Part shown: piece after piece, positions 1 to 9,090 of the stretch | Layout: each line of letters begins with the position of its first letter | Numbering within the stretch: position 1 is the first letter of the stretch | Assembly: GCA_964540755.1 (NCBI GenBank) | Contig: CAZIOB010000191.1 | Coordinates: 34,339 to 98,338 of the forward strand | Source of the DNA: JAAYJR01 sp964540755 | GTDB lineage: Bacteria; Bacteroidota; Bacteroidia; Bacteroidales; Prolixibacteraceae | Length of the DNA: 64,000 bases | Direction: 5' to 3' | Position numbers and translations under genes: made by a program | The notes under the pieces: model-generated | Told to the model about the DNA's origin: nothing | The model's input: only the letters and a program-made list of their open reading frames with translations | Databases searched by the model: none

Positions 1-1013
1 ATTCCGGCACAGAAGCTGGGAAAGCTCAGGAATATATGGCCGAAGCTATGTTTAGAGGCCCTGAAATATTCATGTTCGCCTACCGTGCATTACCATTATA
101 CAGGCTATTAACAGAAAATGAAATTAAAGATGAATTCATTGATATGGTAAAAAGCAGGGTAAGCAGCGGGATGAATAAACATTTTAAAGATTATAATGCT
201 GAAACAGACATTAGGGTTACCTCTTCCCTTTTAAATCTGTATGCAGAAAATAATGATCCAAGATTCTATCCTGATTTTTTTGCTAAAGTCCAAAAAAAAT
301 ACAGGGGGGATTTCTCGAAATATACAGAAAAAATGTTCAAAAAATCTGTTTTTGACGACAGGGAAGAATTGGATGAATTCCTTAAAGACCCGAAACTGAG
401 AGACCTGAAAAAGGATATGGCTTTCCAGGCAGCCCGGGATATTTTTGACAAATTCCGTGAAATTGGCGACGAAGTAAGCAAAAAAGAAGAACAACTGATA
501 ATTGGTCAGAGATTATATCTCGACGGACTGATGCAGATGCAAAAGGATAAAAAGTTCTATCCGGATGCCAATTCTACCATGCGACTGACTTACGGCCAGG
601 TTCTCGACTATGAGCCTTCCGACGGTGTCATTTATAAATATTATACCACAACAGACGGCTATCTGGAAAAAGAAATTCCCGGCGACGATGAGTTTCATGT
701 CCCCTCACGCTTAAAACAAATGTTTGAAGCAAAAGATTTCGGCAGGTATGCATCAGGGGACGGAGAATTATACACCTGCTTCATTACAAATAATGATATA
801 ACAGGCGGTAACTCCGGGAGTCCGGTACTTAATGCCAAAGGCGAGCTTATAGGGATAGCTTTTGATGGCAATTGGGAAGCTATGACCGGCGATATTGCAT
901 TTGAACCAACTATTCAGAGATGCATAAATGTAGATATCCGCTTTGTTCTGTGGGTAATAGACAAATATGCCGGTGCAAGCCATCTTATTGATGAGATGAA
1001 TATAGTTGAATAG
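1..1013 (+). CDS. S46 family dipeptidyl peptidase, C-terminal part (DPP7-like)
   Basis: This is the 3' part of a gene cut by the left window edge; its frame is open from base 3. S46 enzymes are periplasmic serine exopeptidases that release dipeptides from peptide N-termini. The nucleophile motif GGNSGSPV is visible near base 810, followed by FDGNWEAMTGD. In this family the residue after FD at that point is Gly in DPP7-type enzymes (hydrophobic P1) and Arg in DPP11 (acidic P1), so the Gly here suggests DPP7-type specificity. The catalytic His and Asp lie outside the window. Dipeptide uptake from protein-rich environments is the inferred role. Confidence 0.9.
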   Translation, partial: SGTEAGKAQEYMAEAMFRGPEIFMFAYRALPLYRLLTENEIKDEFIDMVKSRVSSGMNKHFKDYNAETDIRVTSSLLNLYAENNDPRFYPDFFAKVQKKYRGDFSKYTEKMFKKSVFDDREELDEFLKDPKLRDLKKDMAFQAARDIFDKFREIGDEVSKKEEQLIIGQRLYLDGLMQMQKDKKFYPDANSTMRLTYGQVLDYEPSDGVIYKYYTTTDGYLEKEIPGDDEFHVPSRLKQMFEAKDFGRYASGDGELYTCFITNNDITGGNSGSPVLNAKGELIGIAFDGNWEAMTGDIAFEPTIQRCINVDIRFVLWVIDKYAGASHLIDEMNIVE

Positions 1014-1104
1014 GAAAATTTGATCAATAAGATTAATTGTATTATAACAGTAATAAATTTCCGGATATAGAAAAAATATATTACCGTGCCCTGTCTCTTT
1101 TTTT

Positions 1105-1563
1105 ATGGCAAATCCGAAAATAATCATTTATACTGATGGATCATCTCTGGGGAATCCGGGGCCCGGAGGATATGGTATTGTGCTAATTTCAGGAAAACAC
1201 AGGAAAGAAATATCCGAAGGGTATCGCCTGACTACTAACAATCGTATGGAATTACTTGCAGTTATTAAGGCGCTCGAAACTCTGAAAATCCCCGGAAGCG
1301 ATGTTACTATTTATACTGATTCAAGATATGTTGTTGACGCTGTTGAAAAGGGCTGGGTTTTTAACTGGGTCAGGAAGAATTTCAAGGGTAGAAAAAATTC
1401 AGACCTCTGGATCCGGTTTCTTGAAGTATATAAAAAACATAATGTTAAATTTGTATGGGTAAGGGGCCATGCCAATATCCCCCTTAATGAAAGATGTGAT
1501 GAAATGGCCGTCAAAGCTTCAATGAGTACCCTATTAAAGGATGACGAGGGGTACAAGCCTTAA
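1105..1563 (+). CDS. rnhA: Ribonuclease HI
   Basis: This 152-residue protein is the full length for bacterial RNase HI, which cuts the RNA strand of RNA-DNA hybrids in the cytoplasm. The metal-binding carboxylates fit the family: D11 in IYTDGSS, E49 in RMELLAV, D72 in YTDSRYV and D132 in NERCDEM, with the catalytic-loop His at H122 in RGHAN. The basic handle region (WVRKNFKGRKNSD) is present. The ATG at 1105 puts the first beta strand at the very N-terminus, as expected. Its stop overlaps by four bases the stop of the convergent rnhB gene, so the two RNase H genes meet tail to tail. Confidence 0.95.
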   Translation: MANPKIIIYTDGSSLGNPGPGGYGIVLISGKHRKEISEGYRLTTNNRMELLAVIKALETLKIPGSDVTIYTDSRYVVDAVEKGWVFNWVRKNFKGRKNSDLWIRFLEVYKKHNVKFVWVRGHANIPLNERCDEMAVKASMSTLLKDDEGYKP

Positions 1564-2171
1564 AATTCAAACTTTAATTGTTCATCGATTAATCTGAAAG
1601 ATCGCCGGTGATATTTTGTCAGGCCGTAGCTGACAATAGCCTGCCGGTGTTTTCTTGTTCCATATCCTTTATTCTCGTTCCATCTGTAACCGGGAAAATA
1701 CTCATGAATTTTTTCCATATACTCATCGCGATATGTTTTTGCCAATATTGAGGCTGCAGCTATAGAACAATATTTTCCATCGCCCTTTATAATACAGGTA
1801 TATGGTATTTTTGTCTGTGGCCTGAAACGGTTGCCGTCAATCAATAAATGACCGGGAACTACCTTTAATTTTTTAACAGCCCTGTTCATAGCTTCAAATG
1901 AGGCATTTAAAATATTAATCTTATCTATTTCATCATTTGAAACCATATCCAGAGCCCATGCCAGGGCATATTTTTCAATGACCAGCCGCAATTCCGATCT
2001 TTGATCTCTGGTAAGCTTTTTAGAGTCATTTAACTGAGAATTTTTAAATCCCGGTGGAAGAATAACAGCAGCAGCAACTACCGGCCCTGCCAGACAGCCC
2101 CGGCCTGATTCATCGCAGCCGGCTTCCACAATTCCCTTCTTATAATATTGCAGTAAAGGTACCTTTGTCAT
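1560..2171 (-). CDS. rnhB: Ribonuclease HII
   Basis: This 203-residue RNase HII removes ribonucleotides and RNA primers from DNA. The signature AGCDESGRGCLAGPV carries D20 and E21, and D112 lies in LLIDGNRF; these are three of the usual DEDD metal ligands, followed by the KGDGKYCSIAAASILAK segment. Length and order match the type 2 family. It converges on rnhA, and its upstream end is 7 bases from the glycosyltransferase gene stop at 2179, so it is probably co-transcribed behind that gene. Confidence 0.95.
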   Translation of the reverse strand: MTKVPLLQYYKKGIVEAGCDESGRGCLAGPVVAAAVILPPGFKNSQLNDSKKLTRDQRSELRLVIEKYALAWALDMVSNDEIDKINILNASFEAMNRAVKKLKVVPGHLLIDGNRFRPQTKIPYTCIIKGDGKYCSIAAASILAKTYRDEYMEKIHEYFPGYRWNENKGYGTRKHRQAIVSYGLTKYHRRSFRLIDEQLKFEF

Positions 2172-2178
2172 TCAATAA

Positions 2179-3303
2179 TTATTGAAGAACTTTCTCAATG
2201 CTCATCCATAGCAGCTGGGATGTTTTATCCCAGCTGAATTTTTTTTGTTGTTGAAATCCTTTTTCTATCAATGATCTCCTTAATTCCGGATCTTCTGTAA
2301 TACTATGCATTGCGTCAGATATCTGCTTAACATTGCATGGATCAACATATACAACAGCATTACCCCCCACTTCCGGCATGGAGGTTGTATTTGAGCAAAT
2401 AACAGGAACCCCGGCACTCATGGCTTCAACTACCGGAATACCGAACCCCTCGAAAAAAGAGACAAAAACCAAAGCAAAAGCAGCCCCGAAAACATGATGG
2501 AGTTCCTCAACCGGGATACTGCCGGTAAAAATAACATCATCCTTGTAACGCATATTTTTATAAATCTCAAAAATTTCACCTGTCTTGTGCATCTCGCCCC
2601 CGACAATCAAGAGCTTAATATCATCATTGCCTTTACATTTAAAGGTATCGAATGCTTTAAGTAATCCGGAAACATTTTTACGGGGATGTAATGCCCCGAC
2701 AAAAAGAAAATATCTGTGCCCGCCGGTAATTTTCTCCCGAACAGCTTTTCTCTTCTCTTCCGGAATAGGTTGAAATATCTTGTTTACGCCGTCAAAGACA
2801 ACATCTATTTTGTCATAATCAATTTTATATGAACGAATTATATCTTGCTTTGAATAATTTGAAACCGTGGCAATACGTTTGGCTTTCCGGGCAAACAGGG
2901 GGAAAAAATGATTATAATACTTTGCTTTTAACCATGGCATATCAGCCGGGCGATGAAAAAAATTGATATCATGGATAACTGCAAGTTGGGGAATTTTGGT
3001 GTTAAGGGACAAATAACCGTCGGTAGAGACCAACATATCGGCTTTGTATTTTTTGAGCACCCGGGGAATCTGGCATTCAAACCAAATATACCATAAAAAG
3101 GGATGCCTGGCCTGGGGCCATAGTACAACGGGTGTAATATTATCACCAAAAATAAAATCCTTGCAATATGGCCGGTCAAAAATAAAGATAAACTTATGCT
3201 CAGGATGGTCATCCGTTATTCTTTTAAGCGTCTCAAGAGTAAACCAAGCAATACCTTCCAGCTTCCCTTTCAATAGCAAACGTGTATTAACTGCAATAAC
3301 CAT
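2179..3303 (-). CDS. GT4-type glycosyltransferase
   Basis: This 374-residue GT-B fold glycosyltransferase probably adds a sugar to a surface glycan or lipid-linked precursor, using a nucleotide sugar. The C-terminal half holds the donor-site pattern of family GT4: FVGALHPRKNVSGLLKAF, then SFFEGFGIPVVEAMSAG, with the E-x7-E arrangement, and NTTSMPEVGGNAVVYVDP. No signal peptide or membrane segment is seen, so it should act at the inner face of the membrane. It is divergent from a flippase gene that starts at 3403, which suggests a shared role in glycan export. The acceptor and sugar cannot be told from sequence. Confidence 0.85.
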   Translation of the reverse strand: MVIAVNTRLLLKGKLEGIAWFTLETLKRITDDHPEHKFIFIFDRPYCKDFIFGDNITPVVLWPQARHPFLWYIWFECQIPRVLKKYKADMLVSTDGYLSLNTKIPQLAVIHDINFFHRPADMPWLKAKYYNHFFPLFARKAKRIATVSNYSKQDIIRSYKIDYDKIDVVFDGVNKIFQPIPEEKRKAVREKITGGHRYFLFVGALHPRKNVSGLLKAFDTFKCKGNDDIKLLIVGGEMHKTGEIFEIYKNMRYKDDVIFTGSIPVEELHHVFGAAFALVFVSFFEGFGIPVVEAMSAGVPVICSNTTSMPEVGGNAVVYVDPCNVKQISDAMHSITEDPELRRSLIEKGFQQQKKFSWDKTSQLLWMSIEKVLQ

Positions 3304-3402
3304 AAGAAACGATTCAATTTTGGATAAAAGTAATAAGTCTGATTAAATATTTATTACTTTTGCCTGTTCAATATTTGATACTGACATAATAAAAACCAAA
3401 TT

Positions 3403-4851
3403 TTGAAACGCAAATTTGTCACTAATCTTATATTATTAATTTCCCTCAACATTTTAATCAAACCATTTTGGATTTTCGGAATAGACAGGACAGTCCAAAA
3501 CATGGTTGGCGATGAAAGTTATGGTTTGTATTTCGCCCTTTTTAATTTTTCCATGATCCTTAATATATTACTTGATGTGGGGATCACAAATTATAATAAC
3601 CGCAATATAGCCCAGCACAACTTTTTACTCCCCAAACATTTATCAAACATAGTAGGCTTAAAATTAGTTCTTGCAATAGTATATGCCGTTTTTAGCCTGT
3701 TAATTGCGCTTATAATAGGATACAACAGAATTCAGCTTCACTTACTTATTTTTTTAATATTTAATCAGTTCCTTATTTCCCTGACTTTATACCTCCGTTC
3801 AAATATAAGCGGATTGCATATGTTCCGGACCGACAGTTTTATCTCCGTGCTTGACAGGTCGATAATGATAATAATATGCAGTATATTATTATTCACTGAC
3901 ATTTTAAATGGTAAATTTAATATCTGTTGGTTTGTATATGCACAGACAGCAGCTTATATAATTACAACAATAATTACATTTATTGTGGTTCTGCATAAAG
4001 CGGGTAAAATTAAAATTCATTTTAACCGGAAATTCTTCCTGGTCTTTCTTCGCAAATCATATCCATATGCATTACTTATACTTTTAATGTCGCTATATAA
4101 TCGTATCGATTCAGTTATGCTGGAAAGAATTCTTCCGGGATCTGAGGGCAGGGAACAGGCAGGAATATATGCCCAGGCATTTCGTCTGCTTGATGCTGTG
4201 TCGGTAATCGGAATTCTTTTCGCGGGATTATTACTGCCGATTTTTGCAAAAATGATCAAACAGAATGAACCTGTGATTCAGATGGTCAAACTTTCTTTTT
4301 CTCTGCTTATCGTTCCGGCCATAATAATTGCTGTTACAAGTGTTTTATATAACAGTGAGATCATGTCGCTGCTCTACAAATCAAATACAGAGCAGTCCTC
4401 AGAAATTTTAGGCATCCTGATGATTGGTTTTACGGGAATTGCGTCTGCCTATATCTTCGGTACCCTTCTCACTGCAAATGGCAGCATGAAAGAGCTTAAT
4501 CTCATGGCATTATCCGGAGTGATACTAAATGTATTATTAAATTTGATCCTCATACCCAGGTACCAGGCTCATGGTTCGGCATATGCCAGTATGATCACCC
4601 AGTTACTGGCAGGTGCATCGCAATGTATTATTGCTCTATTCATTTTCAGAATAAAACCCGGTTTAAAGTATATCCTCCGGATAGCAATATTTACCGGTCT
4701 TGTTATAATAATTGGATTTATCTCAAAATTTGTTGATAACCCTTTATACGGATTTTTGGCTATGATTTCCGGTTCACTTATAATTGCTTTTGTTCTGCGA
4801 CTTATTAATATTAAAAATCTTATCGAAATTGTCTCTTATAAATCAACATAA
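3403..4851 (+). CDS. Polysaccharide/lipid-linked glycan flippase (MOP superfamily)
   Basis: This 482-residue, very hydrophobic protein has about 12-14 predicted membrane segments and the layout of Wzx-like flippases in the MOP/MATE superfamily. Segments such as IYAQAFRLLDAVSVIGILFAG and the mid-protein ANGSMKELNLMALSGVILNVLLN stretch are typical of the family. It would move lipid-linked glycans across the inner membrane. The start is a TTG at 3403 (MKRKFVTN), chosen because it opens directly before the first membrane segment. It is divergent from the GT4 gene. A second flippase of the same type lies at 49642. Confidence 0.8.
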   Translation: MKRKFVTNLILLISLNILIKPFWIFGIDRTVQNMVGDESYGLYFALFNFSMILNILLDVGITNYNNRNIAQHNFLLPKHLSNIVGLKLVLAIVYAVFSLLIALIIGYNRIQLHLLIFLIFNQFLISLTLYLRSNISGLHMFRTDSFISVLDRSIMIIICSILLFTDILNGKFNICWFVYAQTAAYIITTIITFIVVLHKAGKIKIHFNRKFFLVFLRKSYPYALLILLMSLYNRIDSVMLERILPGSEGREQAGIYAQAFRLLDAVSVIGILFAGLLLPIFAKMIKQNEPVIQMVKLSFSLLIVPAIIIAVTSVLYNSEIMSLLYKSNTEQSSEILGILMIGFTGIASAYIFGTLLTANGSMKELNLMALSGVILNVLLNLILIPRYQAHGSAYASMITQLLAGASQCIIALFIFRIKPGLKYILRIAIFTGLVIIIGFISKFVDNPLYGFLAMISGSLIIAFVLRLINIKNLIEIVSYKST

Positions 4852-5488
4852 CCCTGCTATTGAAGAATTGCAGCAAAATGATGATTTTAAATTGATTGCT
4901 GAACTATCTCATAAACAGGTAAAAAATTTTGTAATAGGGCAGATAAATGAGGGTAACAGTATCATTAAGATATACATGGTTTATCAGTTACTTATGATCC
5001 TGCTTGGGATATTCTTTATCACCCGTTCGGTTGTGCTGGCTCTCAACGGAATCTTTTTACCATTACTTTATGTTCTGGGAGGAGTGTTTTTCACTATCAC
5101 TCTTCTTATAATTATTCATGAACTTTTACATGGCCTGGCACTGAAATCCGCAGGAGCACCAAAGATCAGTTATGGAGGATATCCGGCCAAATTTATTTTT
5201 TATGCCGAAGCCGACCATTTTGTAATGAACCGCAGTCAGTTTACTTTTGTGGCATTAACGCCTTTCATTATTATCAAAGTACTTTCCTTGGCGGCCATTA
5301 TGATCTTTTTCAATAATCCTGCTGTCTATTTTCCTGTATTAGTTATGACGGCCCACAGCCTGTTTTGTGCAGGTGATATCGGATTGCTGTCTTTCTTTTA
5401 TCGTTATCCTGATCATGAAGTTTATACTTTCGATATAAAAGCCGCTAAAAAAAGTTATTTCTACATAAGGGAACATAACTCCGGCTGA
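4829..5488 (+). CDS. DUF3267 family membrane protein, putative metalloprotease
   Basis: The protein of about 219 residues has four hydrophobic segments and the sequence IIHELLHGLALKSAGAP. HExxH-like HELLH is the zinc-binding motif of membrane zincins, and the following YGGYPAKFIFYAEADHFVMNR block resembles DUF3267. Its substrate is unknown. The start is uncertain: the TTG at 4829 overlaps the flippase by 23 bases, while a TTG at 4784 would overlap by 68, so the shorter form was preferred. It is probably translated together with the flippase. Confidence 0.65.
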   Translation: MSLINQHNPAIEELQQNDDFKLIAELSHKQVKNFVIGQINEGNSIIKIYMVYQLLMILLGIFFITRSVVLALNGIFLPLLYVLGGVFFTITLLIIIHELLHGLALKSAGAPKISYGGYPAKFIFYAEADHFVMNRSQFTFVALTPFIIIKVLSLAAIMIFFNNPAVYFPVLVMTAHSLFCAGDIGLLSFFYRYPDHEVYTFDIKAAKKSYFYIREHNSG

Positions 5489-5569
5489 CACGTACTTGAT
5501 GTGAATACCTGATAATATATTTATACCTGAAAATCTAAAGCAGACACTTTTGCCATACAAGAAAAAAAA

Positions 5570-5594
5570 CCGGAATTATTACAAACCTTTCCGG
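5570..5594. terminator. Possible bidirectional terminator
   Basis: A 6-bp stem CCGGAA/TTCCGG with a 13-base loop lies 80 bases after the DUF3267 gene. An A-run precedes it and a T-rich run (ACTTTTT) follows, so it could end transcripts from either side. The stem is short, and no other evidence supports it. Confidence 0.35.
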
Positions 5595-5628
5595 CATACT
5601 TTTTCCTGCTTTCTGTATATTAATCAGT

Positions 5629-5804
5629 GTCTGTCAATAAAGGAAAGAGTCTGGGTTAGAAAGTTCGCTGACAAGGCTTGCCCTGTGAAATAAACGCTTA
5701 GCGATTTAACAAGGCTTGCGCAGACCGAAAAATGTGAGTTTACTAATTGTAAATGACCATTTTGAGGGCAAGCGTAACGCAGGCAGCGGACTTTATAGAC
5801 AGAC
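5629..5804. repeat. Dispersed hairpin element, copy A (176 bp)
   Basis: This is the first of three copies of one non-coding element (others at 8131 and 57006). It begins GTCTGTC-ATAAAG and ends ACTTTATAGACAGAC, which are near-perfect inverted ends. Inside, CGCTG/CAGCG, GCTTGC/GCAAGC, AAAATG/CATTTT and TTTAC/GTAAA pair in nested order, so the whole unit can fold into one long hairpin. Copy A carries 38 extra bases relative to the others, bounded by direct repeats of ACAAGGCTTG. No reading frame of note is present. It resembles a MITE or other miniature palindromic repeat. Confidence 0.8.
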
Positions 5805-5824
5805 TCTAATTAGACAGATTATTT

Positions 5825-6127
5825 TTAATTACAGGTACACGCTTCAAGGCAATCGATAATTTGGCTCAGTATTTCATGCTTTAAATAATAATAGGTATTT
5901 TTTCCTTCCCGTTTAGAACACAACACACCCTTATCTCTCAGGATACCAAGATGATGGGATGTTGTTGATTGTTCAATATTAAGTAATTCATGAATTTCTG
6001 AAACAGTTAACTTTTTCCCTCCTTCCAAATATTTTAAAATAGCAATGCGCATAGGATGAGCTATTGCCCTAAGCATATTTGCGGCAATTTCTAAGCGATT
6101 GTCATCCATTCCTCTGACTTCTACCAT
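5825..6127 (-). CDS. ArsR/SmtB family transcriptional regulator
   Basis: This 100-residue winged-helix protein has the ArsR layout: LRAIAHPMRIAILKYLEGG (start of the domain), TVSEIHELLNIEQSTTSHHLGILRDKGVLCSKREGKNTYYYL (recognition helix and wing). Such proteins are dimeric repressors, often released by metals. A Cys pair near the C-terminus (EACTCN) might bind metal, but the classic ELCVCD motif in the recognition helix is missing, so the inducer is unknown. It stands alone; the next gene on its strand is far away. An imperfect palindrome upstream may be its own operator. Confidence 0.85.
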   Translation of the reverse strand: MVEVRGMDDNRLEIAANMLRAIAHPMRIAILKYLEGGKKLTVSEIHELLNIEQSTTSHHLGILRDKGVLCSKREGKNTYYYLKHEILSQIIDCLEACTCN

Positions 6128-6145
6128 ATTTCTTATAATTATAAC

Positions 6146-6173
6146 AATACAAATATATAAATATTTAAGTATT
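6146..6173. promoter_or_regulatory. Candidate ArsR operator
   Basis: A 28-bp imperfect dyad with ends AATAC/GTATT around an AT-rich centre lies 19 bases upstream of the ArsR start. ArsR proteins commonly repress their own genes from such sites, so autoregulation is inferred. The surrounding DNA is very AT-rich, so chance is possible. Confidence 0.35.
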
Positions 6174-6290
6174 CTTATTTAGGTTTAACTAATTAAAGAT
6201 TATTAATTGATTTTTTGGGAAAAAACAGGATAAAAAGTTAATTTTTCATTTAAATATCCTATGTTCGTCAATTAGTTTAGTTATTCAGGA

Positions 6291-7265
6291 ATGACAAGAA
6301 TAAAAAAAATAAAATCTCCTGTCAATGCAGAACTAAAATCATTTGAATCATATTTTAAAAATGCATTGAAAAGTGATATCCCGCTTTTAGGTACGATACT
6401 AAATTATCTTTACCGCACAAAGGGAAAGCAGCTTCGCCCTATGTTCGTTTTTTTATCTGCAAAATTGCATGGCGAACCAAATGAATTTTCACTCCTGGCT
6501 GCCTGCTCGGTAGAATTGCTGCACTCTGCAACTCTTATACATGATGACGTGGTTGATGAATCATATGAACGCAGAGGCACCTTTTCCATAAATGCGCTCT
6601 GGAAAAACAAACTGGCAGTACTCGTAGGTGATTATATACTCGCTAAAGGCTTACTTCTGCAGCTGGAGAATAAAAAATACGATTTCCTTACCCTGATCTC
6701 GCGTGCTGTACAGGATATGAGCGAAGGGGAGATCCTACAAGTGAAAAAAAGCCGGAAACTGGATATCGATGAAGAAACATACTTCAAAATAATCAGGAAA
6801 AAAACAGCATCACTAATTGCTGTCTGCATGGCCATAGGAGCGGCATCAGTGACCAATGATGAAAAAATAATCGAAAAAATGTACAGTATCGGACAGGCTG
6901 CCGGCATTGCATTTCAGATAAAAGATGACATATTCGATTATCAAAAGAAAGGCCTGATTGGCAAACCCACCGGAAATGACATCAAAGAAAAAAAGATTAC
7001 ACTTCCGCTTATACACGTTCTTAATAACTCAGATCCCGGAGAACGCAGGCGTATAATCAGACTGATAAAACGAAAGAATAATAATTCTGAAGTAGTAAAA
7101 CAACTAATATCCCAGGTTACTGAAAAAGGGGGACTGATATATGCTACAAAAAAAATGAATGAATTCAGAGACAAAGCTATCAATGACATAATGGAATTTC
7201 CTCATAGCGAAGCGCGTGATTCATTGATTGAACTGATGGATTATATTACCACACGTAAAAAATGA
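6291..7265 (+). CDS. Polyprenyl diphosphate synthase (all-trans)
   Basis: This 324-residue enzyme elongates isoprenoid diphosphates, probably to make the quinone side chain. Both aspartate-rich motifs are visible: LIHDDVVDESYERRG at residues 83-97 and IKDDIFDY near residue 210, plus the KGKQLRP substrate-binding segment near residue 44. Length and layout match IspB/octaprenyl-type synthases. Chain length cannot be judged reliably. It stands alone between the divergent ArsR gene and convergent dtd. Confidence 0.9.
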   Translation: MTRIKKIKSPVNAELKSFESYFKNALKSDIPLLGTILNYLYRTKGKQLRPMFVFLSAKLHGEPNEFSLLAACSVELLHSATLIHDDVVDESYERRGTFSINALWKNKLAVLVGDYILAKGLLLQLENKKYDFLTLISRAVQDMSEGEILQVKKSRKLDIDEETYFKIIRKKTASLIAVCMAIGAASVTNDEKIIEKMYSIGQAAGIAFQIKDDIFDYQKKGLIGKPTGNDIKEKKITLPLIHVLNNSDPGERRRIIRLIKRKNNNSEVVKQLISQVTEKGGLIYATKKMNEFRDKAINDIMEFPHSEARDSLIELMDYITTRKK

Positions 7266-7278
7266 TTATTCAATCCCC

Positions 7279-7734
7279 TTAAAAATCCTTTTGTTTTGAA
7301 TCAATAATTATTGTTACCGGTCCGTCGTTTACAAGTGAAACTTCCATCATAGCGCCAAAAATACCTGTGCCAACCTTCTTCCCTAACGTCATTTCTGTTT
7401 TCCTGACAAATTTGTTATATACAGGTATGGCAAAATCAGGTTTAGAAGCCCTGATATATGAAGGGCGGTTACCTTTTTTTGTATTGGCATGCAGGGTAAA
7501 CTGGCTGACCACAATGATCTCTCCGGACACCTCCTGTATAGAATAATTCATAACACCTTGTTCATCATTGAAAATCCTTAAATGTATGATTTTATTCACC
7601 ATCCAGTCGATGTCCTCATCAGTGTCATTGTCCTCAATACCCACCAATATCAGCAATCCTTTCCCTATAGAAGAAATAACTTCATTGTCAACTTTTACTT
7701 TTGCTTCGGTAACTTTTTGAATCACTACTCTCAT
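7279..7734 (-). CDS. dtd: D-aminoacyl-tRNA deacylase
   Basis: This 151-residue protein hydrolyses D-aminoacyl-tRNA and mischarged Gly-tRNA, protecting translation. The two family motifs are clear: SQFTLHANTKKGNRPSYI, which contains the SQFTL active-site loop, and the C-terminal GAMMEVSLVNDGPVT, equivalent to the NxGPxT motif. Length is exactly that of the family. It ends 14 bases from the convergent polyprenyl synthase stop. Confidence 0.95.
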   Translation of the reverse strand: MRVVIQKVTEAKVKVDNEVISSIGKGLLILVGIEDNDTDEDIDWMVNKIIHLRIFNDEQGVMNYSIQEVSGEIIVVSQFTLHANTKKGNRPSYIRASKPDFAIPVYNKFVRKTEMTLGKKVGTGIFGAMMEVSLVNDGPVTIIIDSKQKDF

Positions 7735-8340
7735 TTTATTATTGGATTGAAGTAATTAACATCAAAAATAATCCAGTTTATGCAATTACAAAAAAAATTG
7801 TTCCGCTTCGTAAAAATTATAACTTATTTAAACTTTTTCGGTTATATATTGTTAATTTCCCTGAAAATATTTCACGGATTATATTCCCGGAAAAAATATC
7901 TGAATAATTTATATAGTAGCTGTTAAAGGAGATCATTTATAAAAATTTACAAAAACGAAATGAGTAAGTTATTTTTAATCAAAAAAGAACAGGTGAAAAC
8001 GAATTGCCTTGCCTTCATAATGCAACCAAGGGAGGCTTCCACAAATTTTCAAATTTTAATTAATTAGCCCTTATGTTTGTAATTGTAAAAGTTCCGTGAA
8101 GCCAACTATCTTAGCTTCCGGAACCTTAATGTCTGTCCATAAAGTAAAGAGTCTGGATTAGAAAGTTAGCTGATAAGTCTTGCGCAGACCGAAAAATATG
8201 AGTTTACTAATTGTAATTGACCCTTTTGAGGGCAGGCGTAACGCAGGCAGCGGACTTTATAGACGGACTTAGAGTATAAATGAAAAGAACATCAAGGTAA
8301 AGGATAAATCTATACAGATAACAACTATAAATTTTAACGG
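7735..8340. other. Gene-free stretch with hairpin and repeat copy B
   Basis: No convincing gene was found in these 606 bases. A 35-codon reading frame starting near 7961 was considered and dismissed. An imperfect hairpin at 8091-8124 (GTTCC..GAAGC / GCTTC.GGAAC) sits directly before repeat copy B at 8131-8268. The region between dtd and the lipoprotein gene is AT-rich and should hold both promoters, but no clean TTTG / TAnnTTTG pair was picked out. Confidence 0.5.
8131..8268. repeat. Dispersed hairpin element, copy B (138 bp)
   Basis: This is the second copy of the element at 5629 and 57006. Ends are GTCTGTCCATAAAGT and ACTTTATAGACGGAC, matching as inverted repeats in 13 of 15 positions. Compared with copies A and C, several inner stem bases have changed without compensation (AGCTG for CGCTG, TCTTGC opposite GCAGGC), so this copy looks older or relaxed. 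It lacks the 38-bp segment of copy A. Confidence 0.8.
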
Positions 8341-9084
8341 ATGAAAAAATATTTTTTAATTATAACATTGATCACTGCCGGATGTGTTTCACAACGCAGC
8401 GTTGATACAGAAAAAGAGATTATCCTGAGGACATCCCCTGAAAATCCGTCTCTGGGCTTGGAAATTAAATTTATCAGGGGAAAATCTTTTAACCATCCTT
8501 CTTTTGCTATCTGGACAGAAGACCTGGAAGGCAACTATATTGAAACCTTATATGTCACCCACTATGTGGCAAAAGGAAAATATGGCCATGGTGAAGTTGA
8601 ACCAGGCAGATGGAAGAATGAACCCGGTGAATTAAGAAGGCCTGCCACTCTTCCATACTGGTCACATAAACGTGGAATAAAAGCTCCCGACGGCTTATAT
8701 ATTCCCTCCCCTGAAACAGCAGTTCCTGATGCGATTACATCTGCAACACCTGTTTCAAACTTTACCCTCAATACAGCCACCAGCTATTCAGGAAAAAGAA
8801 AGTTCAGGATCCTGATGGAAATCAACCAGGCATGGGACTCAAACCGTTATTGGAGTAATAATAAATTTCCGGGAAATATTAATTACTATGGATCGTTACA
8901 ACCGGCGCTGGTATATGCTGTTACTGTTGATCCTTATGGTGAAAATAACGAATACTATTTAAATCCTATAGGCCACAGTCACCCGACAGGAAAAAACGGC
9001 CGCCTTTTTACTGATCTTACAACCATAACAACTGCAAAAGATATCGCATACAAAATTATTGTCAGATTAAAAAACAAAAATTGA
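8341..9084 (+). CDS. Lipoprotein, DUF2271-like
   Basis: This 247-residue protein starts with a lipoprotein signal (MKKYFLIITLITAGC, lipid Cys at 15), so it should be anchored in a membrane on the periplasmic side. The body contains FAIWTEDLEGNYIETLYV and, further on, DAITSATPVSNFTLNT, which resembles DUF2271 proteins; the match is from memory and only moderate. The stop is 6 bases before the TonB receptor gene, so the two are almost certainly one operon and may act on the same ligand. The function is not known. Confidence 0.65.
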   Translation: MKKYFLIITLITAGCVSQRSVDTEKEIILRTSPENPSLGLEIKFIRGKSFNHPSFAIWTEDLEGNYIETLYVTHYVAKGKYGHGEVEPGRWKNEPGELRRPATLPYWSHKRGIKAPDGLYIPSPETAVPDAITSATPVSNFTLNTATSYSGKRKFRILMEINQAWDSNRYWSNNKFPGNINYYGSLQPALVYAVTVDPYGENNEYYLNPIGHSHPTGKNGRLFTDLTTITTAKDIAYKIIVRLKNKN

Positions 9085-9090
9085 GAACAA

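Noticed and set aside
7961..8068. 35-codon frame between dtd and the lipoprotein gene
   Set aside because: There is no family resemblance and its length is within chance in this AT-rich gap, despite a GGAG sequence upstream.
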